DNA of 64,000 bases from Cytidiella melzeri (taxonomy: Eukaryota; Basidiomycota; Agaricomycetes; Polyporales; Irpicaceae), in assembly GCA_022592445.1 (NCBI GenBank), contig JABYQR010000198.1, forward strand, positions 1 through 64,000, given 5' to 3'. Of the stretch, positions 12,357 to 23,462 are shown in pieces (position 1 is the first letter of the stretch; each line of letters opens with the position of its first letter). Both the position numbers and the translations under genes were made by a program. Under the pieces are notes generated by a model, which did no database searches, was not told where the DNA came from, and saw only the letters and a program-made list of their open reading frames with translations.

Positions 12357-13139
12357 GGTTATGAGCTTTGTGCTCTAGGCGCACACTCTCTTGATTTGTA
12401 TCTCGTGGCAATATTAGCTTGGCATTGTGCCCCTAGTGTTACAAACGGTCTTCACACCCTATTATTTTTCCTCACTTCTTCGATTATCCTGATAACTAGT
12501 TATCTTCTTTACACTTGCCTTGACGATCCAACTCGTCCTTCCTCCATCATTCCCTGATCCACATCGCCTCCATTGGTCACCATTGCCTTGGTTCAACCCT
12601 CAACCTTTCCATACCTCTGTTACCATTCCATTGGGTCCAACCCCATCTATCCCCTGTCTTGGGTCCAATCCTGTATATCCCCTGTTTTGGGTTCAATCCC
12701 TTCTCTATTGATCTTTGCCTCATGTCTCACCTTTCTATTGTCCATTGTTTCCGCGCCTTGATGGTCTTTTCTCCCATTGGCTTTTCAAAGCAGCTATTGT
12801 TCTCTGTGTATTGTTCTTCCTTTCTATTCCTCTGATTTTCTACCACTACTTTGGACTGATCCAAAAGTAGTTAGGTCAATATGTATAAATAGCCGCTAGA
12901 CATGGGGCTAGAACCTCAGTCTATCCACTTTGTATTAATATTCCTTCTATCAAACCATCATCTGTCTGCCACTGTGCTTGACAGCAACCGCGCTGCCTAG
13001 AACATCATTTGACCTTGTGTGTAGCTACACCAAGGGGTTCTGACTTGACAACTTGTCCCTTGACAATAGTCAGTCTTAACACCTAGGATGAATCACTTTG
13101 TATTTGGGCAACATTATGTCAGTGTTACGCTCTTAGGCC

Positions 13140-14004
13140 ATCATCTTGGATTTGGATCTTATTCATTACGGCTGAAGGAGTTGCCACCCCTATACCTACC
13201 TCTACATCATTTGCCTACCAGATCACCCCTTTTGCCGGACCAGAAAATTACCTCATGTGGTGAATCCAGCTTAGCAACACCCTTCGAGGATTGTATCTCT
13301 GGGAGCATGTCAGTAGATCTGTGGAGAAACATAGGTGAGGAGACACCAGCAAATGGGAAGCCAAAGAACAGAAGGTGCTTACTACCATCCGACTCTGCAT
13401 CATAATAACATGATGATGCATGTCATGGCTGCCAGAACTCTGAAGGAGGCATCTGATGCCTTGGCCAATATCATTGCCACCCAGGGCACTGTTGCCCACA
13501 TTGTTATTTGACGCAAAGTATTTGGTCACTGTATCAACAAGAAAGAATATCTCACCGTTAAGGTCTGAGACATCAGGTGTCTCTGGATTGAGTACAACAT
13601 GGTCCTGGGAACTGTTACCACATTGGGCAATAGCAATCTTGCAATGTGCGTTACCAGAATCTTGGGACACATTTGTTTCCGTCATTGCTACTGATGGTGA
13701 GCTCACCTCTGCCAGTCTTATTAATTGTATTGTGCAGGAGAAATCTCAACACAAGTCATGTGTCAGTGCCCAGACTTTCACAGCCACTCATTTCATGCCA
13801 AAGACACAGTGTTTTTGCACAGGAGTCAATTGTCACAGATGTGGCAAGGAAGAACACATCAGACCCATATGCAAAGAAGAAAAGCCTGCTGCTCAGTCCA
13901 ATGTGGCAACTTCGGAATCCACGGCTTATTCTATGGTTGCTACAGAGCCCCTTGCTACAATTGGTTCTTATGTTTTTACTGACCCACCAGGGTACAGCTT
14001 CTAG
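13140..14004 (+). pseudogene. Degenerate copia-type gag
   Basis: Across shifting frames one reads copia Gag features: an N-terminal segment like PFAGPENYLMW, a helix-rich middle (MAARTLKEASDALANI), LPESWDTFVSVI, and a CCHC zinc knuckle CHRCGKEEHIRPIC (spacing C-x2-C-x4-H-x4-C). Several stops and frameshifts break it, so no functional product is expected. Confidence 0.7.
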
Positions 14005-14046
14005 GCAACTTACAGTTGTTTTCACGCTCTGCTCATTGAGAGGAAG

Positions 14047-14265
14047 TGTTGTATTTTTATCTTTCCTCTTGATTTGATTTGTTTCCATTTGTTTCCTCTG
14101 CCTACCTTTTTTCATTCTGTGCAGATGACCCATTTTGGAATTTTCCTTTTATCCATCTGGATAGTTAAATCAATATAAAATCCTTGTATTCTTGTAGCTA
14201 CAAAATAACATTGTGTTCATCTTTTTGAGCTTCCTGTGCACGCTCCAAACCCTGCATTCACAACA
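14047..14265 (+). repeat. 3' LTR of the gag-only relic
   Basis: 219 bp, begins TGTTGTATTT right after a purine-rich tract and ends CACAACA. It contains about 50 bp absent from the left copy, showing the two LTRs have diverged since insertion. Confidence 0.6.
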
Positions 14266-15589
14266 ACTAGAGCTTGTATTATTTTTATACAGCCGTAAGG
14301 CAAGAGGAACAGGGCCCAAACATGCATGCACTCCACTCTACTCACTCCTTGTTTTTGCATTTACGCAGTCTCTTTACATGACAAAATGCACCTCACTTTT
14401 TCATTCCAATCACTCAAATGCCACCACTAGTCTGGGACTTAGCTGGGTCTTGAGCTGATATATTTACAAACAGTATGCATAACATTAACATTATATATTA
14501 TTATGTAGTCTTCCATGTTTTGTTTCAGGACATCTCAAGGTAGCAGAGTTCCCAGAGTCTTGATAAGGGAATTATGCAGCTGTATATGGTAACTGCAATG
14601 ATCCCATCCCATTAGCTGAGATGTACAGATATGAGTTGTGTAGATCAAGTAGCATATAGCACTATAGAAGAACTGCACATAAATGTACACCTGTGTTCTA
14701 GTGGCCTATAGAATGACATGGAAAGCACATAGTACAACTCCAGAGCATGTTCAAAGTGTTCGTCTGAGGCCAAGTACTAGTGTGAGTCATTAATTCAATA
14801 TGTATGCCTCTGGTACAAGTGCTGAGCCTAGTCATACACTGAGTAATGCTCTTAGTAATACAGTAGAATAGCTGAAGTATACATGTATGGTAGCTGCTTA
14901 CATAAGTAGATACAGACATGTATATAAGCTGAGCTGCTGAAGCAGCAAGAGAAATCAGACTCATCTTTGAAGCTTACCAGCCTCTTCCCCTCTAGTCCTT
15001 ATTGGATACCACTATAGAAAAAGTCCAGATGTTTCACATGCTGCTTCAAGCTCTACACAGCCTTAGTCTCAGGTGTCAGTTCTCTGAAACCAAATTGGAC
15101 TCTGTTTGATGCTCTTAGAAACATGGTCTTTGTTATCCTCTCAAATTTGTACTCTTGTCAGGCTTCTGCATTGTGCTTTATGTTTCTGTATACAGTTCTG
15201 CAAACCTAATGTACATGATTGTTACTGCCTATTGATGAGCTTGCCATAATCAACAAATCAGTCATGCTCTTGGTATTTCACCATCAGCCTGTACTTAGTG
15301 AAGTTTCATTAGTGCTGACAAACCATCAGGAACTCAATATCCAGTGTTATGAGCATGGCAGTGAACACCACATCCATTATGATATAAGCACAATCCTGAT
15401 CTTATTTATTGTCAACCAATATCATGACAAGGCAGTTAAAGCAGATTAGTGGTAGTGCTTGCTCTTGTCCCAATGTTGTGCACTCTCAGGTAAGTACCTT
15501 GTGCAGATACCATAGACACAACCTCAATTGTTGTGTGCATTTCACCAGCGGCAGGCAGCTAAGTGCAGTTGCTCTGAATTTAAGTACTA
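14266..15589. other. Non-coding, CpG-poor spacer
   Basis: No frame, splice pattern or paralogous block is convincing. Sequence is A+T-leaning with almost no CpG, like the rest of the island. Confidence 0.5.
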
Positions 15590-16799
15590 GCGTTAGCAAG
15601 GCCAGCAACTGACAAGTACAATTCCTGAAGATTGAATGAAATATTACTTTTTGAGCCAGGTTTGTAAGTAAACTTGGTGCTCGTAGCAGCTTGAACAAGT
15701 AATTTTGTTGGGAATAGCTTCTTCAATGAGTAATGTACAGTAAGTTGGTGGTTTGTCTTCACTGGAGCACACAATTATCCATGAAAGAAGAGCAACTGTG
15801 ATGTATTGTTTGAAGTGCAACAATGGGTGTGAGTACAAAATCAAAACAAGTTTGTGGTGTAGAGCATGGAGATCAATATTTTTTGAGATGCGTCTTCTTA
15901 ATGGTGTTGAACTATGTTAAAGGTCCCAGATAAAATTTGGTAAACTGCAGGAGCAGGGTTACAAGTGACTATGCTATTGACAGCAAATTGAATGAGTCAT
16001 ATAGCCTGAAATAGTTACCTGAGCCTGTGCCTTTTCTACCAATAAGAATTTCAGTAAACAGGTTTGTTCCTGGTAAGAACCTTGCCAAATAATATGGCCA
16101 GGAATATTGACGGTAGTAAGGGCATTTGCTATTGGTGACACATTTGATAGGCAACTTGATCTGGGATAAAGTGACTGTACTACGATTGATAAGTTTGGTT
16201 GCAGGAAAAGAAGCCATACATTAATGAAGGTAGTCACCAATGATAGCAAAGGGCTTCATCTATCTTGTCATTAATCTTGTGCAGTATTCACTGCTGATTC
16301 TAGAACATTACTTGCTTCAAGAATGAAGAGCTTGAAGGTGTCTCATTGGATCAATTGCTAGAACATGTTACATGTGCCCTGTTGATGTCTGCACTGCCAA
16401 ACCCCAATGGAGCTACCACAGGCTGGGTTCTGATGGTGATTGCTGCTTATAGAGCAACTAGTGGTTGTGAAACTGTGTGGGAGAATCAAAGGCAGTGCTT
16501 GCTGCTGATGCAACCACATCCTGTTGATGTCTGAACTGACTCACCCCCATTGGAACTGCCACAGGCTGTGTTCTGATTGTAACTCCTGCTTCAAGAGCAA
16601 CTAACAGTTGTGAAACTTTTGTGAAACAATCAGATACAGTACTCACTACTAATGCAGCCACATATTTACATTGTTCAAGAATGTAGAGATTGAGAATTTG
16701 TAGTTAGCTTCCAAAGTACTGGTAATTTTCGCTCAGAGCCAATACTATGTGTGGCATGTCTTCTGATTGTATTCCTTGTTCAGAGAGCAAGCAATGTCT
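15590..16799. repeat. Left arm (outer part) of the large inverted repeat
   Basis: This stretch is the reverse complement, with moderate divergence, of about 25184-26225. Clear landmarks are the block around 16080-16150 (AATATTGACGGTAGTAAGGG) and its mirror near 25700-25735. Between 16400 and 16640 a unit of about 140 bp is present twice in tandem (CCACAGGCTG...TGTGAAACT), whereas the other arm has one. It ends in GCAATGTCT, which doubles as the target duplication of the inserted DNA element. Confidence 0.75.
16791..16799. repeat. Left 9-bp target-site duplication GCAATGTCT
   Basis: The identical 9-mer recurs at 22925-22933 on the far side of the inserted element. The uninterrupted mirror arm carries it once (25184-25192, reverse complement). 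Confidence 0.85.
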
Positions 16800-17019
16800 T
16801 AGTCTCGGATCCAGACGTTCTGAGGGAGACAGGCAGTCGCCAGGGCTCCTGCCGAGAAAGGGGCAAAAAGAGCTGCGAGAATAAGTCTACAAGTTGGGAA
16901 AATGATGGCGCGGAATGTTACAATTGAGGTGAACAGAACGTCTGGTCTTTTTCGTCAGAGTGGGGGTAGATCATACCCCACGTGGCGCGAATTCTCGCCG
17001 ATGTATGGGCGTCTGAGAA

Positions 17020-17024
17020 TAGAT
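17020..17024. repeat. Copia target-site duplication TAGAT, left
   Basis: TAGAT directly precedes the 5' LTR and is repeated at 22216-22220 directly after the 3' LTR, marking the 5-bp staggered cut of integrase. Confidence 0.9.
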
Positions 17025-17196
17025 TGTTCGACTATATTAAATTAAGACGCTCAACGTACGGGCGCTGTAGTTACCGTATATAAGACTAAAACTGATCAAT
17101 GCAACGACACGCACTTTTGATCCCCAACTCCCACTGTGTGATCCCTCTCAGACTCGCTCTCTCAACGCTCTCCACTACTTTCATAGCCTTCTAACA
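17025..17196 (+). repeat. 5' LTR of the copia element
   Basis: Starts TGTTCGAC and ends TTCTAACA (TG...CA ends). It contains a TATA box (TATATAAG, 17077-17084) that probably drives the genomic RNA. Confidence 0.93.
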
Positions 17197-17208
17197 GGTT
17201 ATGAGCCC
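17197..17208 (+). promoter_or_regulatory. Primer-binding site for an initiator tRNA-Met fragment
   Basis: GGTTATGAGCCC abuts the 5' LTR. It is complementary to the anticodon stem-loop of fungal initiator tRNA-Met (GGGCUCAUAACC, anticodon CAU), not to a tRNA 3' end. Drosophila copia is known to use such an internal half-tRNA primer. Confidence 0.8.
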
Positions 17209-17294
17209 CGGATAAGCTCACTACCTCACTCATATTACTATCTGCACTCACTCTCTGCCCGCTGGTGGTTAATCCGCCGCGTGCCCACTAGTTG

Positions 17295-20200
17295 ATGAGC
17301 TCTGATCCTACTGATCAGCCTCAACCTCGTCGTTCTACGCGCGAACGAAAACAAACCGACTTTCTTCAAGGCACTATCCCTCGTACAACTCGCAGGAGAC
17401 GTATCCCGGTCTTCACTCCTACTCCTACTCCTCCTCCTGCTCCTACCCCTCTTCAACAACCAACAATGTCTTCCGCTTCTCGCGCTGTTACCCCAGGGCC
17501 TGCACCTTCCGACGACGCTCCCAACGTCGCTTCTACCTCTGCCGTCGTCGACCATCCCACTGCCCGCAACACGGCATCACGTCGAGTCTCAGCTCCTCCC
17601 TCTGATCGCCGTCGCACTCCTTTCGACACACTCCGCGACGACTTCGCCCGTCGTCACACCACTAAGCCATCGTCGGACGATAGTGACGATCCTATGGACG
17701 ACGACGAGGCGCACGAAAGGCGAAGGGGCAAACTGCCCAGAGCCTGTTGTGCACCGTCCCCCTCGCCATCTGGCCCCACTGACTCTGCGCGAGCAGTGTC
17801 GTCCCTCCTTTCCGTGCCTCCAAAGCACGACGTGGAGTATACTATGTCGCTTAGCGACGTCCACAAAGCCTTCGCAGACGTTGGCAAACTTACAGGTCCT
17901 GATACCTGGCCGATGTGGAAATTCCGCGTTGATACTGCGATGTCGACCATCGTCGACTTCTATAGCTACAGGGGTGGTCTTACCATTCCTCAAGAGGTCC
18001 AACGGGCCGTCTTCAACGTCCTGGCTGGACACATCGCAGACTCTGTGATGGCCAACTATCTCAACGAGACCGCGCCGCACAGACTCATGGAGAAACTCTC
18101 CGAACGGTTCGAGCCGACTTCCACTATGTCGGACGCGAACGAAATCTTCCAACTTTTCTCCCTCCGCCGTCCTGTCCACGAAATGGACAAACTACTCGAC
18201 GACGCGCACAACTTGTACTCAAAGATTCTGTCCAAGGGTATCGAATTCCCCCAACACATCTTCTACTCCGCCCTCGTCGGCATCATTCCCCCCGCCTATG
18301 CGCATACTCGCGCTAGCTACGAGGCTGGCGTGCGTTCCCGTACTCCCGCGGGCGAGAAGTACGACTACAATCCCATTTCTCTGAGCGTCGAGCTCCGCCG
18401 CGACTTTCATAGTTGGCGACTCGCTCATCCACTTGACCGCTCTCGGTCCAAGGGTTCGTCAACCCTTGTTCCTCGCGATAGGCCCGCTGGTGGTTCATCC
18501 GCCGCGTCGCCAGCAGTCGACAAACGTGTCGAACGTCCGGCAAAAGCCACTTCCTCCGCTCGTGCGGCCGCCGCTCCTTACTCGAAGGAGAAGTCCGTTC
18601 GTGACACTTTGAAGATGAAGTGTTACAACTGCAACGAGACAGGCCACACGACGCCTACTTGCCCTTCGCCCTGGACAGAGAAGTCCAAGAAGGCGATGAA
18701 GAGGAAGGGTATCACCCGGAAGTCTGTTGCTGCTGGTGCCAAGGGCAAAGCTGCCACTGCCGCCGCTGCTGTTGCTACTCCCGCTGTTGCTGGTCCGTCG
18801 ACAACTACTCCTCGTCGCAACCAGAGCGCGTGGGTGTCGGCTCTCTCTGAGTCCGACGTCACTATGCACGTAAGTACTTCACTTACTACTACCACTTTTC
18901 ATACTCTACTTCCGCTGTATGCGACTTCGTCAACAGACGAGTCGGTACATATTCTTGATACTGGCGCGACTATACACTGTACGCCGTATCGAGACTTACT
19001 TTTCAATGTCCACTCCGTACCAACTATCGTACTGACTGTTGCCAACTCAGAACAACTAGTTTTGAAACTCGCTGGTGACATGGTACTCGAGTTGGAACAG
19101 GAAAGTGGTAAGCTTACTGAACTCCTGCTAAAGAACGTCTACTTCAACTCAACTCTACCTTTTACTTTAATCAGCGTTGGAAAATTGGACTCTGATTATC
19201 GTTTTACTTTTTATCACAATCTTTGTACTATATACGACTCGAACTCGACTTGTGTGGCTGTTGTTAGAAAATCAAATGATTTATACACGCTATCATCAAC
19301 TCGAGTGACTTCTTTAGCAAGCGTGCATAGAACTGGCATTACTTTACTTGAACTACATAAAAAACTCGGTCATCTCAGTTACTTCATGATCAAGAAACTA
19401 CTTCAAACTTCGTCAATCATCACTGATCATATAACTGACCATACTGAAACTCCGTGCGAGGATTGTTTACTTAACAATATCCATCGCAATACTGTACCCA
19501 AACTTCGTTCTTCATCATTAGCTGAAGCTTTCGGAGATCACTTTCATATCGACATCTTTGGGCCTCTACCCACAGCGTCGATTACTGGTAAACACAAATA
19601 CTGGTTGACTATCGTCGACGATGCTACTAGATGGTTAGTACTTGCACCACTAGTTACTAAAGATGACGCCTATACTCAATGGGTCATTTTCTCTACTGAA
19701 CTTTTGACGCAATATGGTATTCGTGTCAAGATACTTCAAGCCGATAACGACGGTGTCTTTACCAGTAAAGCTATGACTGCTTACTTGAAAACTCAAGGAA
19801 CTATACTACGTCTTACTGTACATGATACTCCTCAGCAAAACGGTGTTGCTGAGCGTGTACATCAAACTATTATGAACTTGATTCGAGTAAACCTGCATAC
19901 TGCATCTTTACCAAATCGACTATGGTGGTACGCTGCATTATACGCGATGTATGTGTACAATCGTTCTCCTCGTACTATACTTAACTACAAAACTCCTTAC
20001 TTTAAGCGATATGGCACAGACGCTAACCTTGATGGACTTCAAGTCTTCGGTCAGCCGTGCATTGTATACGACGAAATCGCACAAATAAACTAGCATCTAA
20101 GGGTAAAAGGGGAGTCTGGATAGGCTTCGCTGAACACTCTAAAGGTCACTACGTTTACTTCGGACAACGTGTTGGAGTTGAACGTAACTTGCAATTCGTT

Positions 20201-22036
20201 GACTCTACGATACGAATTGAAGGGGAGAAAGAACCAAATGTCGAAAAACTTACTACTGAAAAACAACTTGAACTTGAGGACAACCCTCACATAGAACCAA
20301 TGGAAATCGACGAGCCTGACCCTACTGGTCCAAGGCGTTCCAACAGAACTCCTCAACTATCGCGTAAAGCTCGTGGACTAAACTACGACGAAGTAGACAC
20401 TAACATTGCTTTCTACTTAACTGAGTTTAACGCTTACTATGCTGAGGACGTCGGTGACCCTGTCACTTTCAAAGATGTACTCAATCACCCTCTCAAAGAC
20501 GATTGGTTTAAGTCTATGAAACTTGAGGTTGATACACTCGAACAACTCGGCACTTGGGAATACTGTATCCCGCCGCCAAATGCCAACATTACTGGTTCTC
20601 GCTTCGTCTACAAGACTAAGTACGAACATGGCAAAGTTACTAAACTCAAGTCAAGACTTGTTGCGCAAGGATATTCTCAGCGCGATGGTATTGATTACTA
20701 TGCAAACGACTTGTTCGCTCCAGTCGCGCGCATGAGTTCTATGCGACTCATACTCACACTTGCAGCTTCACTACACTTCGAGATTAACCAACTCGACGTT
20801 AAGTCTGCTTACTTATACGGTAAAATTAACGATGATGAAGATCTTTATCTTCGTCCGCCGCCTGGCGACTTACTGCCCAACTTGCCTAAGGGCTGGGTAC
20901 TTAAATTACGCAAAACTATCTATGGCCTTAAACAAGCCGGACGTCGCTGGTACAAGGTACTATGCGATATACTTTTCCAACTTGGACTTAAGCGTTCAGA
21001 CTATGATAACGCTGTCTTCTACCTTTATAGGGGAGAAAAACTAATACTAATACTCGCTGTTCATGTCAACGATATTACTCTCTGTACTATCACTTCTGTC
21101 GTCGCTGAACAATTTGAGATAGCACTTAGACAACATGTCGAGGTAACAAACGGTGGCACTATCCACTGGATGCTTGGCATGGAAATCGATTACGACAAAG
21201 CCTCTGGTGTTATCAAGCTTCGTCAACGCGATTATATCCAAACTATACTTAAACGAAACAACTTTGACCACGATCATACACGCCGTACGCCTATGATACA
21301 CGAGCACAACTTAGCCCCCCGTGACTCGAAAGAACCTCGTCAGGACGCTGACGCTATTAAACAATACATGTCTTTAGTCGGTGGTTTACGATACGTTGCT
21401 GACTGTACTCGACCAGACGTTGCATACTGCACTGGTCAACTTGCACGATACTTAGCTGACCCTTCTAAGGAACACTTCGCTGCAGCTAAACAGTGTTACC
21501 TATACTTGAAGGGAACGTGCGATTACTGGCTTGTCCTAGGAAACCAAGCAACTACTACTAATACTTCACTTGTCGGATACGCTGATTCTGACGGTATGAC
21601 TACATACGGCAATAAACCAATAATGGGCTACACCTTCACATATAATGACTCGCTTATCTCTTGGTCAAGTAAGCGTGGTTCACTAGTAACACTATCGGTC
21701 ACCGAAGCCGAATGATATGCCTTAGCGCATGCGTCAACTGAAGCTATATATCTAAAAGCACTCATTGACGAACTACTTAACTCTACTATGGACCCTGTCA
21801 AAATGTATACTGACAGTGCATCAACTATTGCCATTGTTAGCTCACCTGACGAGCAACATTCGCAACGGACTAAACACTTCGAGATTCGTAAGAATTTCAT
21901 CAGCAATCATGTACTCAAGAAGTATATAACTATTCATCACATATCTTCTAACGATCAACGTGCTGATACACTTACTAAAGCACTACCTCTCGAAAAACTC
22001 AAGCACTTCAATGAACTACTTCATATTCGTGCTTGA
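17295..22036 (+). pseudogene. Copia Gag-Pol, interrupted
   Basis: One polyprotein frame runs from ATG 17295. Gag has a UBN2-like body and zinc knuckle CYNCNETGHTTPTC near 18621. Protease has LDTGATIHC. Integrase shows HKKLGHL, CEDC, and the D, D, E residues in HIDIFG, QADNDG and PQQNGVAERVH. A one-base frame change between 20057 and 20093, near the integrase C-terminus, shifts reading to another frame. Reverse transcriptase follows (QLDVKSAYLYG, GLKQAGRRWY), but its catalytic box reads H-V-N-D where V-D-D is expected. RNase H is stopped by TGA at 21713-21715 right after TEAE, then continues (MYTDSAST) to 22036. Confidence 0.9.
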
Positions 22037-22043
22037 AGGGGAG
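22034..22043 (+). promoter_or_regulatory. Polypurine tract
   Basis: A GAAGGGGAG run directly precedes the 3' LTR and is the expected plus-strand primer for reverse transcription. Confidence 0.8.
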
Positions 22044-22215
22044 TGTTCGACTATATTAAATTAAGACGCTCAACGTACGGGCGCTGTAGTTACCGTATAT
22101 AAGACTAAAACTGATCAATGCAACGACACGCACTTTTGATCCCCAACTCCCACTGTGTGATCCCTCTCAGACTCGCTCTCTCAACGCTCTCCACTACTTT
22201 CATAGCCTTCTAACA
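22044..22215 (+). repeat. 3' LTR of the copia element
   Basis: 172 bp, apparently identical to the 5' LTR, followed by the TAGAT duplication at 22216-22220. Confidence 0.93.
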
Positions 22216-22654
22216 TAGATTAGATGTACTCGCTGCTTCACGGTGACACAACCGTGACTAACGATCAAAACCTTTGAATGAAATGCCCTGTCCCTCTGTG
22301 AAACCCGCAATAGATAAGCCACAACAATTCCTTGTGAGTAACGTAAGTAAGTCATGGGTGAGCTCTTTCACCTTTGCGTGCAAAGAGGATCCAAATTTGC
22401 CTGACTAACTACACGCACCTGCCCTCGTAAACGTGTGAGTCCCTGCCCTGACAAACACAATCTGGAGCCGGATGACAACAAAGTGGATCCAGCCGGAGCG
22501 TTTTTCAAGCCCAATGCAAACCTCATTCCCGTGCAAAACAAGTAAGCAAATTGTATTGGCTAGGATTTCGCCCAATGGTATCTATGCACTCTGGACGCAG
22601 GTCTTGTAAAATGATACCTCAGCCGTCCGACGCAAACTCGAACGAGTTGATCTA
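22216..22654. other. Interior of the Mutator-like element, non-coding
   Basis: About 440 bp between the copia 3' duplication and the right inverted repeat, with no coding frame or recognised motif. Confidence 0.6.
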
Positions 22655-22924
22655 GACGCCCATCACTTGAAAAGCTCATTTTTCGAGAATTCGTGCCACG
22701 TGGGGTATGATCTACCCCCACTCTGACGAAAAAGACCAGATGTTCTGCCTGTCCGCGTTGTGACATTTCGCGCCATCATTTTCTCGATTTGTAGAGTTAT
22801 TCTCGCATCAGTTTTTTCCTTTTTCCTTCTACAGCAGGAGCGCTAGCGACTGTCTACGGGAGCTCCGCGACCGTTCTCCATCTCCCTCTCTCTCTCACAG
22901 GCAGAACGTCTGGGTACGGGACTA

Positions 22925-22933
22925 GCAATGTCT
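22925..22933. repeat. Right 9-bp target-site duplication GCAATGTCT
   Basis: Matches 16791-16799 exactly and marks the right border of the Mutator-like element. Confidence 0.85.
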
Positions 22934-23400
22934 GTAGATTGCTGCACATGTACCTGACTAGAATTTTACATCATTTGCCAGCAGGAGTGGAGTTTGAATT
23001 TGAGTCTGGATGACCTTTTTCAGTAGACTGGCCATAAATTGCTCAATTCCACTTCAATTGACAGGATGTTTGTACCAGGATGTTGCCACAAGATGGGGCT
23101 ATCCAATTGTGTACTATATTTACAGATACAGCTGTACCCATATGCAGTCTGTAGAAATCAAAAACTGCATTTTGATTGCAAAAGTGATCTGATACGAAGT
23201 AATAAAGGGCTGATAACAAGGCCAGTGTGATGTCATCAGCTGTATTCATTGTTTTTGTTATTGACACTGTATTCTGCCAACAATTCCCACACTTTGGGGG
23301 ACAAAAAGGTCACATCTGAAAAGGCATAAATGTGCTGGAGCACACTGGAACAATTCTTCTTCATTGGTCAGGAATTGTAACTATGCAGGAGTGCTATAAA
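22934..23400. repeat. Left arm (inner part) of the large inverted repeat
   Basis: Reverse complement of about 24735-25184. Shared landmarks include GTGCTGGAGCACACTGGAACA near 23332-23352 and its mirror near 24760-24782. With the outer part it formed one continuous arm of roughly 1.6 kb before the transposon insertion. Confidence 0.75.
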
Positions 23401-23462
23401 CAAGCTACAGAAGTATTGTACTGTTTGTTGATCCAGCTACCAATAACAGATCTAGCTTCTGT

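Larger units (their letters stand above)
12189..14265 (+). mobile_element. Short Ty1/copia relic with gag only (TR-GAG-like)
   Basis: Two related terminal repeats (12189-12356 and 14047-14265) begin TGTTGTATTT and end CATTCACAACA. Immediately after the left repeat comes GGTTATGAGC, the same copia-type primer site as in the intact element at 17 kb. A purine tract (GAGAGGAAG) precedes the right repeat. Flanking ACTTG and ACTAG could be a decayed 5-bp target duplication. The 1.7-kb interior encodes only a damaged Gag; there is no protease, integrase or reverse transcriptase. CpG depletion and broken frames indicate age. Confidence 0.65.
17025..22215 (+). mobile_element. Full-length Ty1/copia LTR retrotransposon
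   Basis: A 5,191-bp element with 172-bp LTRs that look identical base for base, a 5-bp TAGAT duplication, a tRNA primer site, a purine tract and a Gag-Pol in copia order (Gag, protease, integrase, reverse transcriptase, RNase H). CpG content is ordinary, unlike the surrounding island, so the insertion is recent. Coding lesions described under the Gag-Pol entry make this copy non-autonomous. Confidence 0.95.
16800..22924. mobile_element. Non-autonomous Mutator-like element with long inverted repeats, split by a copia insertion
   Basis: The outer ends are TAGTC...GACTA. Left end (16800 to about 17014) and reverse-complemented right end (about 22655-22924) align over more than 200 bp; both contain CCAGACGTTCTG, GATGGCGCG, and the run GTGGGGTATGATCTACCC or its complement. 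A 9-bp duplication flanks the element. Long terminal inverted repeats with 9-bp duplications are characteristic of Mutator-like elements. Removing the copia insertion leaves about 930 bp with no transposase, so it would need a transposase in trans. Each end also has a subterminal foldback, with CCAGACGTTCTG and CAGAACGTCTGG at 16811 and 16934 in the left end. Confidence 0.75.

Noticed and set aside
15969..16249. Overlapping minus-strand frames in the left arm, echoed by 25610-25858
   Set aside because: The similar peptide in both arms is explained by the inverted duplication; no start context or domain, and the frames are not preserved beyond about 80 codons.
17589..18179. Long minus-strand frames in the copia gag
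   Set aside because: Shadows of the G+C-rich gag coding sequence; sense frame has the zinc knuckle and other family motifs.
20057..20093. Programmed frameshift in copia Gag-Pol
   Set aside because: It lies near the integrase C-terminus rather than at a Gag/Pol border, no slippery heptamer is evident, and other lesions exist in the same copy. A random indel is simpler.
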